Positions 28,883 through 41,637 are shown, counted from the stretch's first letter. The stretch is DNA of 64,000 bases from Anaerolineales bacterium (GCA_019637805.1 JAHBVB010000001.1:323875-387874), one strand, 5' to 3'. Numbers and translations are program-made. The notes: generated by a model not told the origin, from the sequence alone.

Positions 28883-30557
28883 AAAAGCCACCTCCCCCAG
28901 CCGGGGACAATTCTTTTTCCTGCTGATTCTGCTGCTGGCAGCCGGGCTGCGCTTTGTACACCTGGGTTCTGCGCCACTGAGCGAATTTGAAGCCGGCGCG
29001 GCGCTGGCGGCAAAGGCCGTGGCCCAGGGCCAGCCCGCCGACCTGGGAGCGCAGCCCGGCTATGTGCTGCTGACCAGCTTGCTCTTTCGCCTGCTGGGCA
29101 CGGGCAACGCCCTGGCGCGCCTTTGGCCGGCCGTGGCCAGCCTGGCGCTGGTGGCACTGCCCTACTATTGGCGCAAAACCCTGGGGCAGACTGTGGCGCT
29201 GGTGCTGAGCCTGTTTCTGGCGCTGGACCCCGGCCTGGTGGCCTTGGCGCGCCTGGCGGGCGGGTCGAGCCTGAGCCTGGCGGCGAGCCTGTGGGCAGCC
29301 AGCCTGCTGCTGCGCGGCCGGGCCGTGCCCGCCGGGGCGCTGGCCGCCGCCGCCCTGCTGGCCGGGCCAGGCGTATATTTGGGCCTGGCCGCCGCAGGGG
29401 CTGCCCGGCTGCTGGTGCGTCCCAAGCTGCCTAGCCCTCCATGGCAGGCGGCCCTACCCGCCTTCTTCGCCACGCTGGTTCTTGGGGGGACGCTGCTCTT
29501 CAGCGCACCGCAAGGCCTCTCCGGCCTGGGACAAGGCCTGGCGGCCTTCTTGCTGGGCCACGGGTACCCGCCCGGAGTGAGCATCGGCGAAATGCTCTTC
29601 GCCCTGTTCGGCTACGGGCTGCCGGCCTTGCTGCTGGGCCTGCCGCACCTGCTGCGGGCAGAGCCGGCGCCGGGGACACGCCCGGCGGCGATCTTCGCCG
29701 GGCTGGCCCTGCTGCTGGCGCTGCTGCACCCTGGCCGCCAAGTGGCGCACCTGGCCTGGGTCTTGCTGCCCCTGTACTGGCTGGCGGCGGCCGAGGTCAG
29801 CCGTTACCTGCGGCGTCCGCAGGAGGAGCCCAGAGCGACCTATGGCGAATTTGTGCTGATCAGCCTGCTGATGCCCTTTTTTGCCTTCACCCTGGCGCGC
29901 GCCAGTGGTGAGGACTATCTGCTGTATTTTGAACCCGGTCGGCTGATGCCGGTGGTCAATCCGCAAGTGCTGCTGCCCCTGGTGGTGGTGTTGATCGCGG
30001 GGGCGGCTAGCCTGTTGGTGGCCTTGGGCTGGTCGCCGCGCGCCGCGCGCCAGGGTCTGGTGTGGGCGCTGAGCCTGGCCGCCTGCTTAGGCCTGCTAGC
30101 CGCCAGCGCCCGCTATGGGCGCCAAACCGCGGCGCTGACGCACGATTTATGGCAGCCGGGCGCGGCCACGGCCAACCTGCGCCCCTTATTGGAGAGTGTA
30201 GATGACCTCTCATTCTGGGGCGCCAGCCAGCCTGGCGCCCTGGCAATCCAAAGGCGCAGCCCAAGCGCCGCGTTGGATTGGGCGCTGCGCGAGTACCCAG
30301 CGGCCAGTGGCCAGGCGGCGCCGGCCCTGGCCATCACCCCCGCCGACCAGCTGCCGGTGGAGTTCGCCGCCTACCGCGGGCAAAGCTTTGCCTGGCAAAC
30401 CCGCCGGGACTGGGACGCCTGGCCGCCCAACATTTTCGCCTGGCTGCTGTTCCGCCAGGGCAGCCAGACCGATCAGCACATCATCCTGTGGGCGCGCACC
30501 GACCTGTTCGCGGACGGCGACGCAAGCTTGCAAAACTTCGACGAGGCAATTCCCTAA
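28878..30557 (+). CDS. GT-C-like polytopic membrane protein
   Basis: 559 residues starting at the ATG at 28878, 9 nt after TATAAT. The N-terminus resembles a GT39 first loop (APLSEFEAGAALAAKAVAQG), but the acidic pair is E-E in a shifted context. The protein is shorter than usual GT39 enzymes. About 11 Leu/Ala-rich helices are followed by an extracytoplasmic tail of about 130 residues. I read it as a divergent GT-C relative, possibly catalytically weak or inactive. It has its own promoter, so it is regulated apart from the YYY genes, and is followed by the cmk-plsC fusion after 3 nt. Confidence 0.72.
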   Translation: MPKATSPSRGQFFFLLILLLAAGLRFVHLGSAPLSEFEAGAALAAKAVAQGQPADLGAQPGYVLLTSLLFRLLGTGNALARLWPAVASLALVALPYYWRKTLGQTVALVLSLFLALDPGLVALARLAGGSSLSLAASLWAASLLLRGRAVPAGALAAAALLAGPGVYLGLAAAGAARLLVRPKLPSPPWQAALPAFFATLVLGGTLLFSAPQGLSGLGQGLAAFLLGHGYPPGVSIGEMLFALFGYGLPALLLGLPHLLRAEPAPGTRPAAIFAGLALLLALLHPGRQVAHLAWVLLPLYWLAAAEVSRYLRRPQEEPRATYGEFVLISLLMPFFAFTLARASGEDYLLYFEPGRLMPVVNPQVLLPLVVVLIAGAASLLVALGWSPRAARQGLVWALSLAACLGLLAASARYGRQTAALTHDLWQPGAATANLRPLLESVDDLSFWGASQPGALAIQRRSPSAALDWALREYPAASGQAAPALAITPADQLPVEFAAYRGQSFAWQTRRDWDAWPPNIFAWLLFRQGSQTDQHIILWARTDLFADGDASLQNFDEAIP

Positions 30558-30560
30558 ACT

Positions 30561-31940
30561 ATGACGCGTAAACTCAGCATCGCCATCGACGGCCCAGCCG
30601 CATCGGGAAAATCCACCCTGGCAGAGGCCCTGGCCAAGGAATTGGGCTACCTGTACTTCGACACGGGGGCCATGTACCGCGCCGTGACCCTGGCCGCCCT
30701 GCGCCAGGGCATCGATACCCAAGACCAACAGGCCCTGGCGGAATTGGCTGAGCAGGCCGACATTGACCTGCGCCCTCCCAGCAAGGCCGACGGCCGCTTG
30801 AGCGACGTGTTTCTGGATGGCGAGGACATCACTTGGGAGATCCGCACCAAGGCCGTGGACGTCAACGTCTCGGATGTGTCGGCGGTGCCCGCCGTGCGCC
30901 AGGCGCTCGGCGCCCAGCAGCGCCGCATTGGCCTGCGCGGCGGGGTGGTGATGGCCGGCCGTGACATCGGCACCGTGGTGCTGCCTGAAGCTGAGCTGAA
31001 GATCTATTTGGACGCCTCGCCGGAAGAACGCGCCCACCGCCGCCACAGCGAGCTGCTGGAGCAGGGCAAGGAAGCCAATTACGAGAAGGTGCTGGCGGCG
31101 CTGATCGAGCGCGACAAGATCGACTCCAGCCGGGCGGTGGCGCCGCTGAAGCCAGCGGAGGACGCGGTGATGCTGAAGAGTGACGGCATGCCGCGTGAAG
31201 AAGTGCTGGATTTGGTGCTGAAGCTGGTCGCCGAGCGCAGCCAGCCAGAAGACCCGCAAAGCAGCCCCAATTACCGGTTGCCGCTGAGCAATTGGATCTT
31301 CCGCCACATCTTCGGGCCGATCTTTCGCCTGCTGTTCCGGATCTTGTGCCAGGTTCGCCTCGAAGGGCTGGAGAACGTGCCTCGCAAGGGACCTTACATC
31401 ATTGCCTACAACCACGTCTCCAACTTCGAGCCGCCTTTTGTGCTGGCGTTCTGGCCGTATTTCCCCGAGGCGGTGGCCGGCGCCGATGTGTTCCAGCGTA
31501 AAGCGATCAACCTGTTCGTCGGCGGCTACGGGGCCATCCCGGTGCGGCGCGGCGAGTATGACCGCAAAGTGATCGACACCATGCTGGAGGTGCTGGCGAG
31601 CGGCCGGCCGCTGGCCATTGCTCCCGAGGGCGGGCGCAGCCACGACCCCGGCCTGCGCCCGGCCCGGGCCGGCGTGGCCTACCTGATGGACCGCGCCGGC
31701 GTGCCGGTGGTGCCGGTGGGCATCAGCGGCACCAGCGACGAAGTGCTCAAGCTGGCTGTGCGCGGCAAACGCCCGCAGCTGACCATGCGGGTCGGCCCGG
31801 CCTTCAACCTGCCGCCGATCGCGGGACGCGGCGAAGAGCGCCGGGCGGCGCGCCAAGCCAACGCCGACCTGGTGATGAGACACATCGCCAGCCTGCTGGC
31901 GCCGGAGCACTGGGGCGTGTATAAACCTTTGGAGAAATGA
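30561..31940 (+). CDS. cmk: cytidylate kinase fused to PlsC-type acyltransferase
   Basis: 459 residues. Residues 1-220 are a full CMP kinase: P-loop IDGPAASGKSTLAEALAK, YFDTGAMYRA, MAGRDIGTVVLP and ERDKIDSSRAVAPL. Residues 245-459 are a lysophosphatidate acyltransferase domain. Its first motif reads NHVSNFEPPF, giving HX4E where HX4D is usual, and the third block reads PEGGRS rather than PEGTRS. CMP kinase feeds CTP for CDP-diacylglycerol, so the fusion joins two steps that meet at phospholipid synthesis (inference). The gene overlaps the following histidine kinase as ATGA. Confidence 0.93.
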   Translation: MTRKLSIAIDGPAASGKSTLAEALAKELGYLYFDTGAMYRAVTLAALRQGIDTQDQQALAELAEQADIDLRPPSKADGRLSDVFLDGEDITWEIRTKAVDVNVSDVSAVPAVRQALGAQQRRIGLRGGVVMAGRDIGTVVLPEAELKIYLDASPEERAHRRHSELLEQGKEANYEKVLAALIERDKIDSSRAVAPLKPAEDAVMLKSDGMPREEVLDLVLKLVAERSQPEDPQSSPNYRLPLSNWIFRHIFGPIFRLLFRILCQVRLEGLENVPRKGPYIIAYNHVSNFEPPFVLAFWPYFPEAVAGADVFQRKAINLFVGGYGAIPVRRGEYDRKVIDTMLEVLASGRPLAIAPEGGRSHDPGLRPARAGVAYLMDRAGVPVVPVGISGTSDEVLKLAVRGKRPQLTMRVGPAFNLPPIAGRGEERRAARQANADLVMRHIASLLAPEHWGVYKPLEK

Positions 31941-34900
31941 TCACTTACTTTTTGGCCGGCTTTCCCTTTCAGCGTTTGCTGCCGCCTAATGGCCCCCTGG
32001 CCTGGTTGGCCGGGCTGCTGTTGGGCGGCCTGCTGCTGCGCTGGCTGTGGCGGCAGCCGCGCCGCGCCGCCTGGGACCGGGCGGAGTGGTTTTGGCTGCT
32101 GGGCCTGCTGCTGCTGACCCCGCTATCGATCCTCCTGGTTGGCCTGCGCTTGTCCAGCGCCGGCTTGTTGCCCATTCCTGCCCTGGGACCGCCGCCGGTG
32201 GCCCCGCTGCTGCCCCTGCTGGCCGCCCTGCCCTGGGTGCTGGCGGTTGCCCGTCTGGGCAGCCTGCCCGGCGCGGCGCTGGCCGGGCTCTCCGGGTTGC
32301 TGCTGGCTTTCTGGGGCACGCGCAGCCCCTTCACCACCCTGGAACACGCCTGGGTGGCGGCTATATTTGCCGCCGCAATCAGCCAGACCTATAGCAGCCG
32401 CTTGTTCGGTTGGCTGCGCCAGCCGCTGGTGGCGGCCGCTGCCTTGGCCCTGCTCTACCCGCTGTTCTATCTCCTGACCGCCACTTTCTGGGCCTCGGCA
32501 GACCTGGTGACCGCATTGGATTTCGCCCTGGTGTCTTTGGCGCCTGTGACCCTGGCGGCCGGGCTGCCGCTGCTGGTGGCTGGGTTGGCGCTGCAGCTGG
32601 CGCAAGCCCGCGGGCTGCTGGCCCCGACACCGGCCGCCCCACAGGCGGCGCCCAACCAGCGCAGCCTGGAGGGCCGCCTGCTCTTCACGCTGGGCCCGGT
32701 GGTGCTGCTGGCCTTCGCCGCACTAGCGGCGCTGTCCTGGTGGTCGGCCAGCCGGGCCGCCGAACGCCTGCTCAACGAGCGCGTGCAGTCGGCCGTGCAG
32801 GTCACGGCCGGCAGCGTACCCTTCCTGTTGGAAACCGGGCAAAACCTGATCGCCCAGTTGGCGGGCAACCCCGGCCTGCCAGACGCCTCGTCCGCGGCAG
32901 CGCAGGAGATCCTGCAAAACCACCTGCGGGCTGTGCCGTATTTTGAGCAACTCTTTTACCTTGACACCGGCGGCAATAGCGTGGCCGGGCTGCCGCAGGC
33001 TGATCTGCTGCAGCTGCCGCCCAGCCAGGCCGAACTGGAGGCGGTAAGCCTGGCGATCCAAGGCCTGGGCTTCCAAGTGGTCAGCGCGCCCGCCAACAGC
33101 CCGCAAAGCAATGCCGCCCAATTGGCCTTCGTGGCCGCGGTGCGCAACGCCAACGGGCAGGTGCGCGGCGTGCTGTTGGGCCGCACCAGCCTGGCCTCCA
33201 ACCCCTTCGCCCAGCCCGCAGTGCAAAGCCTGCGCAGCCTGTCCAGCCTGGGCGGGCAGGGCTTCCTGCTGGACGGCGATGGGCGCATTGTGCTAGCCGC
33301 CGATCCGGGCGCCCTGCTGCAGCCTTACAACAACCGGCGCGGCCCTGCGGCCCTGAACTATAGCGACGCCGCCCCGGATGGTTCGCGCCGGTTTATCAGC
33401 TATTTGCCCGTGACCGGCAGCAACTGGGCCGTGGCGGCCCACTGGCCCGCCCGCCTCAGCCAGCAGCTGGCCCTGGAGCTGGTGCTGCCGATCGGCCTGG
33501 TGCTGCTGGCGCTGGCTGGGCTGGCGTATTGGCTGCTGCGCACCAGTTTGCGCTCCGTGACCGGTTCGCTGCACACACTGATGGGCGAAGCCAAGCGTCT
33601 GGCCACGGGCGACCTGCAGGCGCCCCTGGCGGTGACCGGGCCAGACGAGGTGGGCCGCCTGGCGGATGCTTTTGAAAGCATGCGCCTGGCGCTGAAGGAC
33701 CGCGTGGATGAAAGCCGGCGGTTGCTCTCGGTCAGCCAGGGGCTGAGCGCCAGCTTGGACGCCAGCACCCATGTCGACCCGATATTGAACGCGGCCCTGG
33801 CCAGCGGCGCCGCCGCGGCCCGCCTGGTGCTACGCAGCGACAGCGGTCAAGTCTCAGGCTACGGCCTGGGGCCGGCTGCCCGCAGCAGCCAGGGGCTGGA
33901 CAAGCAGATCTTTGACCTGTCCGCCAAGCAAGACCGCATCCTGCTGACCAACCCAGCCCGGGCACGCCTGAAGGCGGCGCCTGGGACCGGTCTGCCGCAA
34001 GCCATCGCCGCGTTCGCTCTGCGCCAGAAAGAGCAATACCTAGGCGTGCTGTGGCTGGCCTATGACCAAGCCCAAACCTTTGACCCCAATACGGTGCAAT
34101 ACCTGGAAGCCCTGGCAGACCAGGCCGGCCAGGCCGGGCTGAACGCCTACCAATACGCCAGCGCCCAACAAGGCCGCCAGCGCTTCGAAGCCGCCTGGAA
34201 TGCAGTGCCCGAGCCGGTGCTGCTGACCGACGCCAGCGACAAAGTGCTGTTCGCCAACCCCGCCGCCCTGCAGGCGCTGGACAAGCCGGCCGAGGCGGTG
34301 CTGGGGGCAGCCCTGCCGGGTTTGCTGGCCCTGCCGCAGGGCGAGCAGGCCGCCGCCGGCTTCGAGATCGAGCTGGGCAGCCAGGTGTACCTGGCCACGG
34401 TGTCTGAACTGCAAGACAGCCGGCAGAGCGTGGGCAAAGTGGTGTACTTGCGCGACCTGAGCAGCCTGCGCCGGGCAGAAAATGCGCGCAGCGACTTCCT
34501 GGCCACCCTGAGCCACGACCTGCATGAACCGCTGGACCAGACCCAGGGCTATGTGCAAATGCTGGCGGCTCAGGGCCAGCTCAACGAGCAGCAGAGCAGC
34601 TACCTGCGCAAGATCGAGCACAACCTGGAGAACATCGCCCGCCTCTCCAGCAACTTGACCGATATTGAGCGCGTCTCCGGCTTGAAGAGCCTGGAGCTGC
34701 AAACTTTCCCGATCGCCACCCTGATTCAGGACGTGCTGAGCGAACTGACCCCACGCGCCCGCCAAAAGAACCTGGATCTGGTGCAGCACACGGCCGGCAC
34801 AGCCCAGCCGCTGAGGGCAGACCGCACGCTGCTGCAGCGCGCCCTGCACAATCTGCTGGACAATGCCATCAAGTTCAGTCCGCGTGAGAGCGTGATCCAG

Positions 34901-35149
34901 ATCAGCAACGTATATGCCGGCGATCGGTTGACCCTGGCCATCACTGACCACGGATCCGGCATTGCGCCGCTGGACCTGCCGCAGATCTTCCAGGCCAAGC
35001 CAGGCGCCGAGCGCAAGTCTTCGGGCCTGGTGATCGTGCGCTCCGTAGTGGAGCGGCACGGCGGCCGCGTTTGGGCCGAAAGTGAACTGGGCTCCGGCAG
35101 TACTTTCTTCATGGAGCTGCCGCTGACGCCCTACCAGGCAGCCGGCTAA
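31937..35149 (+). CDS. multidomain membrane histidine kinase
   Basis: 1070 residues. Residues 1-225 hold about seven helices; a further helix near 255-275 leads to a large extracytoplasmic Cache-like sensor (about 280-515). A helix near 520-540, HAMP, GAF-like (about 600-740), PAS (about 750-850) and HisKA follow. The H-box is SHDLHEPL. The ATPase domain has the N-box LLDNAIKFSP and the G1 box DHGSGIAP, but the G2 region KSSGLVIVRS lacks the usual GxGLGL glycines. No response regulator is adjacent; the OmpR-type regulator at 59.7 kb is a distant candidate. Overlap with cmk-plsC makes it part of that operon. Confidence 0.88.
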   Translation: MITYFLAGFPFQRLLPPNGPLAWLAGLLLGGLLLRWLWRQPRRAAWDRAEWFWLLGLLLLTPLSILLVGLRLSSAGLLPIPALGPPPVAPLLPLLAALPWVLAVARLGSLPGAALAGLSGLLLAFWGTRSPFTTLEHAWVAAIFAAAISQTYSSRLFGWLRQPLVAAAALALLYPLFYLLTATFWASADLVTALDFALVSLAPVTLAAGLPLLVAGLALQLAQARGLLAPTPAAPQAAPNQRSLEGRLLFTLGPVVLLAFAALAALSWWSASRAAERLLNERVQSAVQVTAGSVPFLLETGQNLIAQLAGNPGLPDASSAAAQEILQNHLRAVPYFEQLFYLDTGGNSVAGLPQADLLQLPPSQAELEAVSLAIQGLGFQVVSAPANSPQSNAAQLAFVAAVRNANGQVRGVLLGRTSLASNPFAQPAVQSLRSLSSLGGQGFLLDGDGRIVLAADPGALLQPYNNRRGPAALNYSDAAPDGSRRFISYLPVTGSNWAVAAHWPARLSQQLALELVLPIGLVLLALAGLAYWLLRTSLRSVTGSLHTLMGEAKRLATGDLQAPLAVTGPDEVGRLADAFESMRLALKDRVDESRRLLSVSQGLSASLDASTHVDPILNAALASGAAAARLVLRSDSGQVSGYGLGPAARSSQGLDKQIFDLSAKQDRILLTNPARARLKAAPGTGLPQAIAAFALRQKEQYLGVLWLAYDQAQTFDPNTVQYLEALADQAGQAGLNAYQYASAQQGRQRFEAAWNAVPEPVLLTDASDKVLFANPAALQALDKPAEAVLGAALPGLLALPQGEQAAAGFEIELGSQVYLATVSELQDSRQSVGKVVYLRDLSSLRRAENARSDFLATLSHDLHEPLDQTQGYVQMLAAQGQLNEQQSSYLRKIEHNLENIARLSSNLTDIERVSGLKSLELQTFPIATLIQDVLSELTPRARQKNLDLVQHTAGTAQPLRADRTLLQRALHNLLDNAIKFSPRESVIQISNVYAGDRLTLAITDHGSGIAPLDLPQIFQAKPGAERKSSGLVIVRSVVERHGGRVWAESELGSGSTFFMELPLTPYQAAG

Positions 35150-35161
35150 CCTCTGCACAGC

Positions 35162-35189
35162 TTGACAGGCTTGACAGCCAAGATATAAT
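35162..35189 (+). promoter_or_regulatory. perfect-consensus promoter of rpoC
   Basis: TTGACA (35162-35167), 16-nt spacer, TATAAT (35184-35189), the best-matching promoter in the window. Predicted +1 is about 35196, leaving a leader of about 240 nt before rpoC. Confidence 0.85.
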
Positions 35190-35222
35190 TACTGCATCAA
35201 TCGAATAGCTTGCTTGCCAACT

Positions 35223-35268
35223 AAAGCGAGCGCTTAGGAGAAAACTTCCTAAGTGCTTGTTTTGTTTG
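35223..35268 (+). promoter_or_regulatory. attenuator-like hairpin in the rpoC leader
   Basis: AAAGCGAGCGCTTAGGA (35223-35239) can pair with TCCTAAGTGCTTGTTTT (35247-35263) over 17 positions, three of them G-U. It is followed by GTTTG, giving a U-rich tract at and after the stem. It begins about 27 nt after the predicted start of transcription and looks like an intrinsic terminator placed before the gene, i.e. an attenuator. No short leader ORF is obvious, so control by protein or translation state is open. Confidence 0.55.
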
Positions 35269-35329
35269 TGTGTGTTCGTAGCACGTTTGTTCGGAAATCT
35301 TGTCTTTGCCTGGTGGTGTTATGCCCATT

Positions 35330-35374
35330 CGCGGAAAACTCAAAGCAGCCCAAGGGGTCAAACAATTTTCCGCG
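35330..35374 (+). promoter_or_regulatory. second stem in the rpoC leader
   Basis: CGCGGAAAA (35330-35338) pairs with TTTTCCGCG (35366-35374), enclosing a 27-nt loop. It lies between the attenuator-like hairpin and a canonical Shine-Dalgarno AGGAGG (35421-35426) placed 10 nt before the rpoC ATG. The rest of the leader shows no other strong pairing by eye. Confidence 0.4.
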
Positions 35375-35436
35375 GCACATGCCCAGCAGTCATCACAACA
35401 GCATTCTCGCAATCAATATAAGGAGGCCACCTAATT

Positions 35437-39726
<4,290 letters not shown>

Positions 39727-39738
39727 CCGACAAGAATC

Positions 39739-39770
39739 AAAAAGCCCCGCACAATGTGCGGGGCTTTTTT
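39739..39770 (+). terminator. strong bidirectional terminator after rpoC
   Basis: AAAAAGCCCCGCAC-AAT-GTGCGGGGCTTTTT, a 14-bp stem with GC core, A-run before and six T's after. It ends rpoC and can also end the convergent gene that stops at 39780. Confidence 0.95.
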
Positions 39771-39779
39771 GTTGGATGC

Positions 39780-40886
39780 TTAGGGTTTCTGCACCGTGAA
39801 ATAGGTGTAGTGATAGGCAATGTGGTCGTTTTGCAAGCCCAATGAATCTTTGCCGTCCAGCACGCGGCCATTGCTGGATTGGGCGGACCAGGTGATGGTG
39901 CGCACATTGCCATTCTGCGACTGGCCGGTGATCTCAAAGCGACCGCCCGGCAGCGTTTCGCGCAGCAGGGCGTTGTACCAGCGCAAGATGCTCTCCGGTC
40001 CCTGGCGGGTGTGCTGGGCGCTGACATGCACGCCCTCGGTGTCGTAGAGCGCCGCCACCTTGACCGGATCATTGGAATTCATGGCGTTAATATAGCGAAT
40101 GGCGATATCCGGCTTCTCTTCCACTGCCGGGGCATCCCAGCGATAGTCTTTGACCGCATTCCACAGCAGTGAATTGTCCCAGCGGGCGTAATACCATTCC
40201 CAGAAATTGACGCCGGGCAACTCCAACTCACGCGCCTTATCCATAAAGGCCTGTATCTGCTTGGGGGTCGGCTTCCAGGTACCCTCGGGGTACACGCAGC
40301 CCGTAGGGATGATGGGGCGCCAGACGCGCAAGGCCTGGTGCTCACGCACCGTGCGCAGCAGCTGCTCGGCGGGGTTGAAAGATTTGATCCAGTAGACCTG
40401 GGGCATATTCAGGTCGCAAAAATCCAAGAAGGTCTCGTAAGGGAACGGCCGGTGCATGGTGGGAAAGCGAAAAGTGCTCAGGGCTATCGGCGTGCTGGGC
40501 AAGCCCTTGCGCAATTCCTGCATGTAGCGCCCGGCGACCGCATCCATGCCGGGCTGCTTGAACTCTATCTCTGCATTGACCACGAAGCCGGGCAGGTTGA
40601 ACTGCCGCACGCGTTGGATGGCCATTTGGGCTTCTTTGACCGGGTTGCGGCCATAGACGTACTGCCAGCCCCAGGGCTGGATGCCGCGCTGCCGCAGCGC
40701 GGCCACCAACTCCGGGACACGGTCGTATTGGGTGTCACGGTCTACGTTGTAGGTATATTCGCCATCGGTGATCTTGATCAGCACATGGCTCATCCCCGCC
40801 TGGCGCGCCAATTCCGCAATTGCATTCGGATCGCCGCGCTCCACGCGCTGGATGATCCACAAGTACATTCCTTTGCCGTATAACAT
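39780..40886 (-). CDS. glycosidase-like TIM-barrel protein with SnoaL-like C-terminus
   Basis: 368 residues from the ATG at 40886. The frame is open a little further, but GGAG at 40895-40898 is best spaced for this ATG. Residues 1-260 look like a glycoside-hydrolase-type barrel (HVLIKITDGEYTYN, IQPWGWQYVYGRNP, GFVVNAEIEFKQPG, GVNFWEWYYARWDN). Residues 265-368 resemble a SnoaL/NTF2-like domain (IAIRYINAMNSNDPVKVAAL). No signal peptide is seen, so the protein should be cytoplasmic, unusual for a glycosidase. The acidic residues in NAEIEF are candidate catalytic groups. It is convergent with rpoC and behind the shared terminator. Substrate unknown. Confidence 0.7.
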   Translation of the reverse strand: MLYGKGMYLWIIQRVERGDPNAIAELARQAGMSHVLIKITDGEYTYNVDRDTQYDRVPELVAALRQRGIQPWGWQYVYGRNPVKEAQMAIQRVRQFNLPGFVVNAEIEFKQPGMDAVAGRYMQELRKGLPSTPIALSTFRFPTMHRPFPYETFLDFCDLNMPQVYWIKSFNPAEQLLRTVREHQALRVWRPIIPTGCVYPEGTWKPTPKQIQAFMDKARELELPGVNFWEWYYARWDNSLLWNAVKDYRWDAPAVEEKPDIAIRYINAMNSNDPVKVAALYDTEGVHVSAQHTRQGPESILRWYNALLRETLPGGRFEITGQSQNGNVRTITWSAQSSNGRVLDGKDSLGLQNDHIAYHYTYFTVQKP

Positions 40887-41034
40887 CTGCATTGGCTCCA
40901 ATCCCCCTTGTAGCAAGTTCTGTGCCGAAAGTGGTCGGCGACCACCGTTAGGGCTGCCATTTTTGTCAAGAAGATATATTAATCGCCGCGGGGCGGGGTT
41001 TTAATCAAACTTGACAACTTTTCCGGCGGATCCG
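40887..41034. other. intergenic region before the glycosidase-like gene
   Basis: On the minus strand there is a TTGACA without a matching -10 at 17 nt and a TACAAG closer to the gene. A small dyad GTGGTC-GGC-GACCAC lies at 40931-40945. No small ORF or RNA gene is recognisable, and the promoter of the glycosidase-like gene cannot be fixed. Confidence 0.35.
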
Positions 41035-41604
41035 TCAGGCAGGCTGGCCCTCCAGGCCCAGTTCGGCGGCGTTGGCCTGCATGGCGGCCAGCACATTGCC
41101 AGCATGCTCCCAAAGCTCCACGCCAAATTCGCGGGCGCCGTCCTCAATCTCTTCGCGGTTGGCCCCCGCAGCAAAGGCGCGGTCTTTCCATTTGTTCTTG
41201 ATGGATTTGACCTTTACGTCGGCAATCGCCTTAGAAGGACGCACCAGGGTGACCGCGGTGATCAGCCCGGTAATCTCATCGCAGGCATACAGCGCTTTCT
41301 GCAAGCGCGTGGCACGCGGCACGCCGGTGTGGTTGGCGTGGCTGAGCACGGCCTGCACCACCTCCTCAGGGACGCCGCGTTCGCGCAAGATCGGCGCGCC
41401 CGCCTGGGGGTGCTGCTCCAGCGTGGGATGCACTTCCCAATCAAAGTCGTGCAGCAGGCCCGCCAGCCCCCAAGTCTCCACATCTTCGCCGTACAGGCCG
41501 GCGTAATGGCGCATGGCAGTTTCCACCGCCAACATGTGGCGCACCAAAGCTTCATTCTTGACGAACTCGTGCACGATGTCCAAAGCTTCCTGGCGAGAGG
41601 TCAT
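41035..41604 (-). CDS. HD-domain hydrolase
   Basis: 189-residue soluble protein of the HDIG/HD type, with the metal-binding HD in GLLHDFDWEVHPT, a preceding His at VRHMLAVETAM, and H-x-x-H-like residues in LSHANHTG. The N-terminus (REALDIVHEFVKNEALVRH type) matches stand-alone bacterial HD phosphohydrolases of uncertain substrate, often nucleotide-directed. The ATG at 41604 has a GGAAG Shine-Dalgarno 6-7 nt upstream. TAGAAT (41632-41637, minus) is a possible -10. It lies downstream of the phosphonate transporter unit behind a hairpin. Confidence 0.8.
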   Translation of the reverse strand: MTSRQEALDIVHEFVKNEALVRHMLAVETAMRHYAGLYGEDVETWGLAGLLHDFDWEVHPTLEQHPQAGAPILRERGVPEEVVQAVLSHANHTGVPRATRLQKALYACDEITGLITAVTLVRPSKAIADVKVKSIKNKWKDRAFAAGANREEIEDGAREFGVELWEHAGNVLAAMQANAAELGLEGQPA

Positions 41605-41637
41605 GGCAGTCTTCCTTTGTGAATGGTCGGGGATTCT

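Noticed and set aside
30210-31910. 566-codon open frame antisense to cmk-plsC
   Set aside because: The sense strand encodes a clear two-domain enzyme; the antisense product is His/Arg/Gln-rich low-complexity, a usual shadow pattern.
40970-41030. TTGACA sequences as a promoter of the glycosidase-like gene
   Set aside because: No -10 box at 16-18 nt from either TTGACA-like site on the minus strand.
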